Shown here piece after piece: positions 1 to 6,528 of a DNA stretch of 9,587 nucleotides. A model generated the notes under the pieces. It saw nothing but the letters and a program-made list of their open reading frames with translations. It was not told the DNA's origin and made no database searches. Source of the DNA: Candidatus Poribacteria bacterium. Lineage in GTDB: Bacteria; Poribacteria; DTPJ01; WJIO01. Every line of letters starts with the position of its first letter. The first letter of the stretch is position 1. The stretch lies in contig WJIO01000076.1 in NCBI GenBank assembly GCA_014730235.1, positions 1 to 9,587 on the forward strand, in the 5' to 3' direction. The position numbers and the translations under genes are program-made.

Positions 1-786
1 GGTGTAAATATTGAAAATGCAAAAGATTTGAAAAATGCCATGATAAATTGGGTTCATGGAGTTATAAAATCCCCCTCCAATCCGGATAGTAGAGTTCTTT
101 ATGCCAATACATTCCAGCCTATTGACAGGCGTATTAATACAGAAATAACAGAATCCCAGGTAAACAAAATTATAACCAATCATAAAAATAAACTGGAGGA
201 AACGGAATTTATAGTTGTATCCGCATACGCAACCCGGGCCTTGCTGGAAGGATTAAATGAGATAGGTTCAAAAATTAGACGGGAAAAAGGTGGCGGGATT
301 TGCTACCAGACAGCAATTGGTGTTGATTATTTCATTGACAAAGAACGAGAAATTACAGCTTTTAAAGCCTATCAACCACGAATCCCCAGAGATGAAGAAC
401 CAGTATGGAGTAAATATCCCAATATTATATTTGAATATCTGGTAGCTGATGAAAAATTGCAGAAAGATTTTATGGACGCAGCCAAACAAATTCCTAATGT
501 TACTGTAGGCCCCTGGTGGCAGGGGTTTGGTGCCCGTTCTATAGCTTATATGATAGAATCTATGGTATGGGAGGGGAGTATCAGCAATTTCGCTGGTGGT
601 ATAAGTGATGCACGGTATGTGGAGATGATGGGAGCAAAGGGTGAGTCGGTTATAAAAGGAATTGCTACGGGTCTTGCAAAATGTATATCTCAGGGAATAC
701 TATCTATTGATAAGGCTCAAAAATATATAACTGAAATACTTTATAAAAATCCGGTGCGGATTCATAATATTCCTGATATTCAATAA
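1..786 (+). CDS. Probable amidohydrolase-superfamily / uronate-isomerase-like protein (5' partial)
   Basis: The frame is open from the first base, so this is the C-terminal 261 residues of a longer protein. The TTG at 28 and ATG at 40 have no convincing ribosome site and are probably internal. The tail looks like a TIM-barrel amidohydrolase related to uronate isomerases. A YPNIIFEYL strand and helix lead to PNVTVGPWW, matching the 'pNvy..g.WW' segment of that group. GGISDARY follows, where the family often has a (S/T)DxR segment after the last barrel strand. The ending, with A(Q)KYITEILYKNP, matches the usual closing helix and 'N-P/A' turn. The metal-binding histidines near the N-terminus lie outside the window, so activity cannot be judged. 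It is followed 18 bases later by the propeller gene and is probably co-transcribed with it. Seen: the motifs. Inferred: family membership. Another TIM-barrel hydrolase is possible. Confidence 0.5.
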   Translation, partial: GVNIENAKDLKNAMINWVHGVIKSPSNPDSRVLYANTFQPIDRRINTEITESQVNKIITNHKNKLEETEFIVVSAYATRALLEGLNEIGSKIRREKGGGICYQTAIGVDYFIDKEREITAFKAYQPRIPRDEEPVWSKYPNIIFEYLVADEKLQKDFMDAAKQIPNVTVGPWWQGFGARSIAYMIESMVWEGSISNFAGGISDARYVEMMGAKGESVIKGIATGLAKCISQGILSIDKAQKYITEILYKNPVRIHNIPDIQ

Positions 787-804
787 AAATAAGGATATGA
801 ATAT

Positions 805-1800
805 ATGAAAAAAATCTTAATAGGTGTTGTTATAATCTCATGCTTGATGATATTTATCCGGGTAAGTCAGGGTATGATTGTATTTACAAAATCCGAATTA
901 ACCAGAGATGGGTTCCGGGAGTTTATTATCAAGGAAATATATGGCCAAAGGAACTGGTGGACATTTTTCTATCGCAATATCTGTGTTATAAATCCCGATG
1001 GCACCGGGTTTATGCAGCTTACCTATGATAATGCTAGTTACAAACCTGCATGGTCTCCTGATGGAAAAACCATTGCCTTTTGCTCTGGTTTACCTCCCGC
1101 GGTAAGTTTACATATTATGAATCCCGACGGATCAGATAGGATTGAGGCACTTAAAAAGCAGAATGATATATACGATTTCCGATGGTCTCCTGATGGAAAG
1201 AAAATTATGGTTTATGTGGAATCGAGTAGTCCAAGAAACCCGGAAGAAATATGGATATCTGATATTCAAAACGGAGATTCAATCAAGTATGCAGGACGAA
1301 GCGAATGGGCCCGGGGATGGACTCATTGGAGTTCCGAGGGATCGGATGTAGAAAAACCCCACAAAAGACTTATAGAAGGTATGCCGGAGGAAACGGAGTG
1401 GCCCGAATGGTCCCCTGATAACAGGTATCTGGCCTTTGTTTATGATAACAAATTGGGTTTGGCCGATACAGAAATAGTAGGTCTGCCTGAAGAATGGCGG
1501 CAGGGACAGTTTGATCCTCCCTGCAATAAGGTTTTACATTGGTCACCTGACGGCAGTAAAATTTTATTTCTCGGTGGTGGCTATGTATCATCCAGAAATG
1601 TAGATGGATCGGGAATAAAGAACCTGAGTATGTCTGTATCAGAAGACGCTTGCTGGAATTCCGATGGAACATATATAGCTTATTCTGCCTCCGGTGGTCA
1701 TAAAGATAATACTGAAATATATATAATGAAAGCTGATGGAACTGAACATATACAGATAACAAATACAAACTATTTCCATCTGGATTTAGATTGGAGATGA
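805..1800 (+). CDS. PD40 (TolB-like) beta-propeller protein with N-terminal signal or anchor
   Basis: The protein has 331 residues. Its first 23 form a short basic start (MKK) and a hydrophobic core, a signal peptide or membrane anchor, so the rest should lie outside the cytoplasm. Five WSPDG-type repeats follow, as in TolB and WD40-like PD40 propellers: WSPDGKTIAF (about 83-92), WSPDGKKIMVY (127-137), WSPDNRYLAF (202-211), WSPDGSKILFL (246-256) and the weaker WNSDGTYIAY (284-293). Strands with NPDG or ADG turns alternate with them (63-66, 107-110, 310-312). The terminal LDLDW probably supplies the strand that closes the propeller. The ATG at 805 has AAGGA at 791-795. Such domains usually bind ligands or proteins and are not catalytic. 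In this operon, sensing or binding a polysaccharide or sugar at the surface is plausible but inferred. The stop overlaps an ATG just before the next gene, which suggests translational coupling. Confidence 0.85.
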   Translation: MKKILIGVVIISCLMIFIRVSQGMIVFTKSELTRDGFREFIIKEIYGQRNWWTFFYRNICVINPDGTGFMQLTYDNASYKPAWSPDGKTIAFCSGLPPAVSLHIMNPDGSDRIEALKKQNDIYDFRWSPDGKKIMVYVESSSPRNPEEIWISDIQNGDSIKYAGRSEWARGWTHWSSEGSDVEKPHKRLIEGMPEETEWPEWSPDNRYLAFVYDNKLGLADTEIVGLPEEWRQGQFDPPCNKVLHWSPDGSKILFLGGGYVSSRNVDGSGIKNLSMSVSEDACWNSDGTYIAYSASGGHKDNTEIYIMKADGTEHIQITNTNYFHLDLDWR

Positions 1801-1802
1801 TA

Positions 1803-2837
1803 ATGAAAAAATACAGAGTTGGAATCGTAGGAACAGGTGGAATCGCTCACGCCCATATTCAGGGCTATCGTTCAGTAGCTAATGATATATGTGAAGTTGT
1901 AGCTGCTTGTGATGCAAATCAAAGGGTGTTGAATGAATATTGCTCCAAATATGATATACCATATCATTTTACAAACGCGATCGATCTAATCGAATCAGGG
2001 AAAGTTGATGTTATAAGTCTACTGACTCCACCATCGGTTAGATCAGATATAATCTTTCCTGCTTTTGATAATGGAATCCACATACTCGTTGAAAAACCCT
2101 TTGCGGAATGTCTGTCAGATGCGATTTCTTTTGTAGAAGCGGCAGAAAAAGCTGGAGTTGGACTTGCTGTAAACCAAAGCCTGCGTTTTATGCCGGATGT
2201 CCTGAAAATGCGTGAACTTGTTAAAGCCGGAAAAATTGGTCAGATCAGATTTATCTCTCATGACCATTATCAGAATCGCACTCAAACAAAAGGTTGGCGT
2301 AAAGACGAAAAAAGACTTGAAATAAGTATATTTAGCATCCATATTCTGGATCGCATCCGCTGGTTGGTTGGAAGCAAACCCAAAAAAGTTTCAGCGGTTA
2401 CAAGATATTGGGATGATAATGTCAAAGGTGAAACCTTTACATCCCTCACAATCCAATTTGAAAACGGCGTAATTGGAACTATGGTATCAAATTGGCATTC
2501 AGTAATTCCTGACTGCCGTTTCCGAATTGATGGAACGAAAGGTAGTATCCTTTCTGAAAAAAAAGCCGTTACAGGTGATGAATCAACATTGACTATAAAA
2601 TATACGAACAAAGAAGCTGAAAAATACTCTTTCAATAGAAGAAATGCGGCAAAAATGAACATGGGTGAAAGTATGAAAGAATTATTATCAGCATTAAATG
2701 AAAACAGACAGCCACATAATAGCGGTCGAGATAATTTGCAAACTATGGCCATTGTTGATGCTGCATATCTTTCATCAAGCAGGGACGGATATCTTATTAA
2801 CATTAAAGAGCTTGGCCTTAATAAAGCTCTTTTATGA
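1803..2837 (+). CDS. Gfo/Idh/MocA-family NAD(P)-dependent oxidoreductase
   Basis: The protein has 344 residues, the usual length for this family. An N-terminal Rossmann fold is shown by RVGIVGTGGIAHAHI (GxGGIA at 10-15). The conserved EKP sits at 97-99, whose lysine is normally catalytic, followed by a C-terminal alpha/beta dimerisation domain. His180 and Asp183 in SIHILD match the family's active-site H...D helix. These enzymes oxidise or reduce sugar or cyclitol hydroxyls with NAD(P); the substrate cannot be read from sequence. I chose the ATG at 1803 because GGAG at 1793-1796 is spaced correctly and the Rossmann strand begins at once. An in-frame ATG at 1797 overlaps the upstream TGA and is the alternative. 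Either way translation is probably coupled to the propeller gene. It is the last gene of the operon; a convergent methyltransferase ends 151 bases downstream. Confidence 0.95.
   Translation: MKKYRVGIVGTGGIAHAHIQGYRSVANDICEVVAACDANQRVLNEYCSKYDIPYHFTNAIDLIESGKVDVISLLTPPSVRSDIIFPAFDNGIHILVEKPFAECLSDAISFVEAAEKAGVGLAVNQSLRFMPDVLKMRELVKAGKIGQIRFISHDHYQNRTQTKGWRKDEKRLEISIFSIHILDRIRWLVGSKPKKVSAVTRYWDDNVKGETFTSLTIQFENGVIGTMVSNWHSVIPDCRFRIDGTKGSILSEKKAVTGDESTLTIKYTNKEAEKYSFNRRNAAKMNMGESMKELLSALNENRQPHNSGRDNLQTMAIVDAAYLSSSRDGYLINIKELGLNKALL
2805..2833 (+). terminator. Weak hairpin at the 3' end of the Gfo/Idh gene
   Basis: AAAGAGCTT (2805-2813) and AAGCTCTTT (2824-2832) are perfect 9-bp inverted arms with a 10-nt loop, and one more T follows. 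The hairpin lies inside the last codons, just before the TGA at 2835-2837. The stem is AT-rich and the U tract is mostly within the stem, so termination here is only possible. Confidence 0.3.
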
Positions 2838-2922
2838 AACGTCTTTTAATATACTTGGTTGAGGAATCTACCTGTCTTAATCTAGTAGGTTAATCACAAT
2901 TCAGGAGGCCGAAGCCCATTAT

Positions 2923-2959
2923 CCCCCGCCCCCTTAATAAGGAGGTTAGGGGAATTTTT
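2923..2959 (+). terminator. C/G-rich hairpin followed by a T run: probable terminator, or a short intergenic repeat
   Basis: A C-rich arm (CCCCGCCCCCTT) is followed by AAT and then a G-rich arm (AAGGAGG...AGGGG), giving an imperfect stem with a small bulge. AATTTTT follows at 2953-2959. This fits a factor-independent terminator for the upstream operon, placed between two convergent genes. The C-run/TTAATAA/G-run design is also typical of short dispersed intergenic repeats, so it may be one that doubles as a terminator. Confidence 0.5.
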
Positions 2960-2988
2960 AGCGCGTTATAAAACTTCAAAATCATTTG

Positions 2989-4122
2989 TTAAATTTGATT
3001 AGAAAAAAAATCTCGTAACATATCTTCCAATTTCATAGATATATCACCAAATGTAGATTTCAAATCTATATACTGTTTCATGGCCATGGGATTTTTATTC
3101 TGTATCCTCTCCGCCTGTATCATAATATTTTTCGGTGTATAGATAGGTGATACATATTCAGAAACACTCACTTTATATCCAGCCACCTCCAGAACCAGAG
3201 TTCTCATAGCATCTGTAAGTAAATCAGCAAGTCTTGCCTTGTAAACACCATGACGGGCTATGGCCTTCAACGGATGCTCTTTTAGCTGATCAATTATCTC
3301 ATGCTGACAGCATGGAACGACCAGTAAAAATGGTGCATCCAGCTTTATAGCTTTTGCTATGGCTTCATCGGTGGCCGTATCGCAGGCGTGCAGGCTGCAA
3401 ACAATATCTACTTTTTCCGGCGGAGTGTAACCCATTATGCTGCTGACGCGGAATTCCATATTATCATAATTCAATTGATTCTTTATTCTCCTGCATTTTT
3501 CCAGGAGTTCAGAATTTGTATCAACGCAGTAAAAATGGCAGCTTCTTCGCATCTTTTCTCTTAAAAAATAGTTCATGGCAAATGAAAGGTAGGATTTTCC
3601 TGTTCCACAATCCAATATCTTTACCTTTTTCTGTTGACTGCTCTTTTTTAATAATGGATATACAAGTTTTATAAAGCTGTCCACCTGGACATACTTACGC
3701 CGCATATTGTCCGTCATGTGACCTTCGGAATTCAATATTTCCATGGCTTCCAGTAATTCTGAAGCCTCATCTATATCAATAAGATTCTTATCTTCTCCCA
3801 AATCTGGTAAGCTGGTCGGCTGGCTGTAGTTAATCTTTAATTTTCCCCGCTTTTCGGAAGGTATATCAATCTGCATGATACCAGACCAGCACTCGCATGT
3901 AAGGTGATGATAACCTGATCTAGCAAGTTTTTCCACAAGTTCAGGGATTTCAGCCGTTAATATCTGTGATTCTTTTCCATTGTGTTTATATATAATATTT
4001 CCATGAGAATCGGGATATATTAATACTTTTGAATCATCTTTGTCTGATGTAATTAGAATATGTTTAAAATCGTCTTTATCACTTATCCTGCTGGATATAG
4101 CCAAACGCAGTGCACCAATCAT
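2989..4122 (-). CDS. SAM-dependent methyltransferase, Methyltransf_32-like
   Basis: The protein has 377 residues. The first 145 or so form a domain I do not recognise. A class I methyltransferase core follows. ILDCGTGKSYLSFAM (about 169-183) is motif I and binds SAM. FYCVDTN (197-203) ends in the acidic residue expected after strand 2. VDIVCSLHACDTATDEAI (238-255) and LLVVPCCQHE (266-275) are the LHACDxATD and VPCCQHE segments typical of the Methyltransf_32 group, which includes METTL25-type proteins and many uncharacterised bacterial ones. Substrate is unknown; RNA or protein are both possible. I prefer the ATG at 4122, with AGGTG six bases upstream. The upstream GTG at 4131 is itself part of that ribosome site. 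Its upstream region is disrupted by a MITE-like element beginning 40 bases before the start, and I see no clear promoter there. Confidence 0.85.
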   Translation of the reverse strand: MIGALRLAISSRISDKDDFKHILITSDKDDSKVLIYPDSHGNIIYKHNGKESQILTAEIPELVEKLARSGYHHLTCECWSGIMQIDIPSEKRGKLKINYSQPTSLPDLGEDKNLIDIDEASELLEAMEILNSEGHMTDNMRRKYVQVDSFIKLVYPLLKKSSQQKKVKILDCGTGKSYLSFAMNYFLREKMRRSCHFYCVDTNSELLEKCRRIKNQLNYDNMEFRVSSIMGYTPPEKVDIVCSLHACDTATDEAIAKAIKLDAPFLLVVPCCQHEIIDQLKEHPLKAIARHGVYKARLADLLTDAMRTLVLEVAGYKVSVSEYVSPIYTPKNIMIQAERIQNKNPMAMKQYIDLKSTFGDISMKLEDMLRDFFSNQI

Positions 4123-4294
4123 AATTATCACCTGTAAGACGGTAAAGGCAGGTTAAATAATTGGCTCTTCCGACTCGAATGTGGAAATGCAAAACACATT
4201 GTCTAATTAAGAAAGAATCTCATCTCCTTGTCATTCCCGCTTTCGCAGGAATGACAAGTTGAGAGAATTTTCAATCATTACCACACTCTATCCG

Positions 4295-4437
4295 CTATAC
4301 TTTCGCAATTTTTAAAAGATATAGTATTTATGCGCTTGTAGTAGTAGGGACACGGTATACCGTGTCCCTACTACAAACCGAAAATCCTTATGAAATCTAT
4401 ATTTACCGTTTTGATATATAAAAAGTGCGAAATATAG
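4295..4437 (+). mobile_element. MITE-like element, family B, nested in family A copy 1
   Basis: This 143-bp insertion has terminal inverted repeats of about 19 bp. The left end CTATACTTTCGCA and the reverse complement of the right end, CTATATTTCGCAC, align with one gap, and both continue into TTTTTA. It is flanked by the 6-bp direct repeat TATCCG (4289-4294 and 4438-4443). Removing it with one TATCCG rebuilds the right terminal repeat of the outer element. It is non-coding and contains a perfect palindrome at 4341-4374. It must be younger than the outer element. Confidence 0.75.
4341..4374. repeat. Perfect 34-bp palindrome of the GTAGGGACACGG type
   Basis: The arms 4341-4357 and 4358-4374 are perfect 17-bp reverse complements with no loop. 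The outer sequence is GTAGTAGGGACACGGTA and the inner centre is GGTATACC. Its core (4344-4371) is bounded on each side by TA, which could be a TA target duplication, although a palindrome makes that ambiguous. It may be a third inserted element or an intrinsic part of family B. Confidence 0.8.
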
Positions 4438-4509
4438 TATCCGGAAGAGCCAAATAATTTAACCTGCCTTTAAAAATAATTTGCTTAATAAAGTCAATTT
4501 GACCACATA

Positions 4510-6285
4510 TTAAAGCAACCCGGGCCCTTCGTATGTATCAGAAGACTTAACTTTGTGCTCAAGGCTGTCTTCCATTGCATAGCTTCCGCATATTTTAGCA
4601 GTGAAACCAAGTTCATGGGCGATAGCCGCTTTGGCAAACATTATTTCATTGGCAGTAGCGGCATCAGGTGCATAGCTTACGGTAATATGGTTGGATTTGT
4701 GCTTTGCCATCATCTGGTCCCGGCTTACGCCATAGGTTACAGCGTGCATAAGAGGCCATTCTTCGGTGGTTGCAGCCCAGATTTTATCGCTTTCCTCTGG
4801 TGGAAGTTCCAGGGCAGCGCCTCTGCCGATATCAATGCACATCTCTCCCTGGTCAATGTAGACTCTACTCCAGATTATTTCACCGGATTTGGCCGTTCCT
4901 TTAGTGCATATACCGTTCTCAGGGAAGTAGTCGTAAGGTTGTCTTTCGGCTGTCATATCTGCCCATCCGTTTTCCATATGACCGGCTGGTGTATTACCTG
5001 AAAGTTCAAAGGCCCACAGGAAGGAATCAATATCCAGATCTTTGCCTTTATAGCTTCCCTTATTCTTATATACATGTCCCCATCTCAGGTCGTGCTGAGT
5101 AGTTTCCCACCATGTGGGTTCAAGACCAGTACCCTTATAAATAACTTTGCTTAATGTCTGGTCAACGGCGCAGCCCATATCAGCTTCATTGGCGCACATT
5201 ATAGGTTCATTGGGCATAACCATCTTTCCCCGATATTCCACCGGTGGTCTGACGGTGCTGTTTAGCATGGCTTCGACTAAATCTGATGCAGCGCATAGCT
5301 TCGCCAGACCGAGTTGATAAGCAATTCCAACACCTATAAGGCCTTCTTCTGCAATATGTCTTACCATGGCCCCATACATCTGACCCGACTGAATTACGGC
5401 ATCCCTGGTAATCTCTGTCAGATTGTCAGAGCCTACTTCCAGGTCAAATCCCTGTTCTACAAGATACTTAATATATCCCTCTGCCTCTCTGGTGGGTATA
5501 TCCTGCATTCTTGCGTATAATTCAGACTGATTAAGTCTTCTTAACTGTATACCTGTACCGACCATATCTTTTTCATCAAAAGCGGCGTTCAGCATACCCA
5601 TGCAAAGGGGATCATATATTCCCAGGATTCTTGGTTTTGCCAGGAAATTTTCAGCGGCTTTTTTAGCAAATTCAAAGGCATTGTTGTATTCCCTGTATTC
5701 AGCAGGATTAAATACTTTTACATGGGACAGGTCATATTCAATAGTGCCGGTTTCCAGCCACTGAATCAGACGCTTTTTGCTTGCATCATCCTTGAATTCT
5801 TCATGACTCCAGACAAAGGAATGGCCTTTCTGGTGATCACCGTATTTATATTTTGTTAAACATGCTTCCAAACCCGCAGCGCCAACCAGACCGGGCCATG
5901 TACCATCAAAGTTGGATGCAATAAGAACAGGGCCTTCCCACTCCCAGAGAGGATAAGCAATGTGATTGCTGTATTGCCAGACGGCTTCAGCCACAATTAA
6001 AGGAGCATCTTTTGGCAAACTGGCCAGAACTGCTGCTCCCTGAGCCTGTGTCTCGATAAACCCATGACCCATCTCAGGATCTACCTCAGGATGTGCACGT
6101 ATTATATTATAACCCAGATCATCAAAAGCCTTTTTTATTTGTCTTTCGCACTCCATCTGTGCTTCCTGGCATGCAGCATTGGCAAAACGACGCCTGTCAC
6201 CATTGGCTATAAGAAAAAGGTCTTTATCACCTTTACTCATAATTTCTGTTTCCGGCAGTATATCCGAATTCCATTTTATACTCAT
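4510..6285 (-). CDS. L-fucose isomerase-family protein (ketol isomerase)
   Basis: The protein has 591 residues, the same length as E. coli FucI, and is collinear with it. The three Mn-binding residues can be matched by local motifs. Glu338 lies in VEAMLNST (FucI AEAILNSS). Asp369 lies in NEADMG (FucI TENDSLNG). His533 lies in SNHITVSY (FucI ANHGVLTI). A segment near 221-234 with DPLCMGMLNA corresponds to FucI GGVSMGIAGS. FucI interconverts L-fucose/L-fuculose and D-arabinose/D-ribulose in the cytoplasm. The N-terminal FucI segment GIRPVIDGRR is replaced by LFLIANGDRRR, so substrate preference may differ. The ATG at 6285 has GGAGGT at 6296-6301 with a 10-base gap; the GTG at 6294 is too close to that site. 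Divergent from the PfkB kinase, with a promoter at 6403-6431. The DNA at its 3' side is interrupted by nested elements. Confidence 0.88.
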   Translation of the reverse strand: MSIKWNSDILPETEIMSKGDKDLFLIANGDRRRFANAACQEAQMECERQIKKAFDDLGYNIIRAHPEVDPEMGHGFIETQAQGAAVLASLPKDAPLIVAEAVWQYSNHIAYPLWEWEGPVLIASNFDGTWPGLVGAAGLEACLTKYKYGDHQKGHSFVWSHEEFKDDASKKRLIQWLETGTIEYDLSHVKVFNPAEYREYNNAFEFAKKAAENFLAKPRILGIYDPLCMGMLNAAFDEKDMVGTGIQLRRLNQSELYARMQDIPTREAEGYIKYLVEQGFDLEVGSDNLTEITRDAVIQSGQMYGAMVRHIAEEGLIGVGIAYQLGLAKLCAASDLVEAMLNSTVRPPVEYRGKMVMPNEPIMCANEADMGCAVDQTLSKVIYKGTGLEPTWWETTQHDLRWGHVYKNKGSYKGKDLDIDSFLWAFELSGNTPAGHMENGWADMTAERQPYDYFPENGICTKGTAKSGEIIWSRVYIDQGEMCIDIGRGAALELPPEESDKIWAATTEEWPLMHAVTYGVSRDQMMAKHKSNHITVSYAPDAATANEIMFAKAAIAHELGFTAKICGSYAMEDSLEHKVKSSDTYEGPGLL

Positions 6286-6310
6286 TTTTAACACTACCTC
6301 CGTTATTTTT

Positions 6311-6408
6311 AGTTAAAGAACTCAAAAGAAATTCTATGCTGAAAATTTAATATATTTACCTGATTTTCAGGTAGTAAAATTTCAATATCTATAGTTAAAG
6401 AAATTCTA
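6311..6408. repeat. Imperfect direct repeat in the divergent regulatory region
   Basis: AGTTAAAGAA followed by ATTCTA occurs at 6393-6408. The same two blocks occur at 6311-6320 and 6331-6336, separated by an extra 10 bases. The distal copy includes the predicted -10 of the isomerase promoter. These may be paired regulator half-sites or a small duplication. Confidence 0.35.
6357..6373. promoter_or_regulatory. Operator-like inverted repeat in the isomerase leader
   Basis: TACCTGA-TTT-TCAGGTA is a perfect inverted repeat with 7-bp arms and a 3-bp centre. It lies just downstream of the predicted isomerase transcription start, where repressor binding would block elongation. It could also fold as a small RNA hairpin in the leader. 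No regulator gene is visible in the window. Confidence 0.45.
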
Positions 6409-6431
6409 ACACCTTTTGTTTACAGGGTCAA
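6403..6431 (-). promoter_or_regulatory. Sigma70-type promoter for the fucose-isomerase-like gene
   Basis: On the minus strand TTGACC (6426-6431) is followed by exactly 17 bases and TAGAAT (6403-6408). Each hexamer differs from consensus at one position. The start of transcription would be near 6396, giving a leader of about 110 bases that contains the inverted repeat at 6357-6373. Confidence 0.6.
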
Positions 6432-6457
6432 TAAAAATCTGATCTAATTCGTAACTC

Positions 6458-6487
6458 TTGACAATACAGGACTTAAATTGCTATTAT
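6458..6487 (+). promoter_or_regulatory. Sigma70-type promoter for the PfkB-family kinase
   Basis: TTGACA (6458-6463) is followed by 18 bases and TATTAT (6482-6487). Transcription would start near 6494, about 35 bases before the TTG start at 6529. The -35 box lies 26 bases from the -35 box of the divergent isomerase promoter, so the two are back to back and could share regulation. Confidence 0.65.
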
Positions 6488-6528
6488 CATTTATCAAATT
6501 AAGCATACAAAAAGAAAGGTGGGATTGT

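Larger units (their letters stand above)
4163..4451 (+). mobile_element. MITE-like element, family A, copy 1, carrying a nested insertion
   Basis: The element begins GGCTCTTCCG and ends CGGAAGAGCC. It is flanked by exact 8-bp direct repeats AAATAATT (4155-4162 and 4452-4459), the expected target duplication. Removing the inner insertion (4295-4437 plus one 6-bp duplication) restores a 140-bp element whose 27-bp terminal inverted repeats match at 22 positions. A hairpin with 14-bp arms (4227-4240 and 4245-4258, one mismatch, TTTC loop) lies in the middle, of the CTTGTCATTCC type. There is no coding capacity, so movement would need a transposase from elsewhere. Two relatives lie at 9067-9263 and 9429-9587; copy 3 aligns closely in the same orientation. 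Confidence 0.8.
4143..4472. repeat. Ancestral 33-bp palindrome split by a mobile element
   Basis: TAAAGGCAGGTT (4143-4154) and AACCTGCCTTTA (4461-4472) are perfect 12-bp inverted arms. If the element at 4163-4451 and one AAATAATT duplication are removed, the arms extend to 16 perfect base pairs around a single central A. The intact structure lay just downstream of the fucose-isomerase-like gene (stop at 4510), where a terminator hairpin is expected. Neither flank has a long T run on the minus strand, so a terminator role is inferred. Confidence 0.75.

Noticed and set aside
805-873. Lipoprotein signal (IIS-Cys13) in the propeller protein
   Set aside because: The tripeptide loosely fits a lipobox, but the hydrophobic run continues past the cysteine (LMIFI) and the preceding segment is short. 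An ordinary signal peptide or anchor is as likely.
2282-2803. Minus-strand reading frame of 173 codons
   Set aside because: It is antisense to the Gfo/Idh oxidoreductase, whose motifs are unmistakable. Composition is that of a shadow frame.
4123-4230. Promoter for the methyltransferase within the family A element
   Set aside because: I tested TTGCAT and TAGACA-like boxes on the minus strand; none has a matching -10 at 16-18 bases.
4555-5001. Plus-strand reading frame of 148 codons
   Set aside because: It lies entirely antisense to the clear FucI-family gene, shows no domain and has no ribosome site.
6478-6528. Longer N-terminus for the PfkB kinase starting at TTG 6478
   Set aside because: The codon lies between the -35 and -10 boxes of the predicted promoter, and the added residues do not belong to the family. 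The TTG at 6529 has a strong ribosome site.
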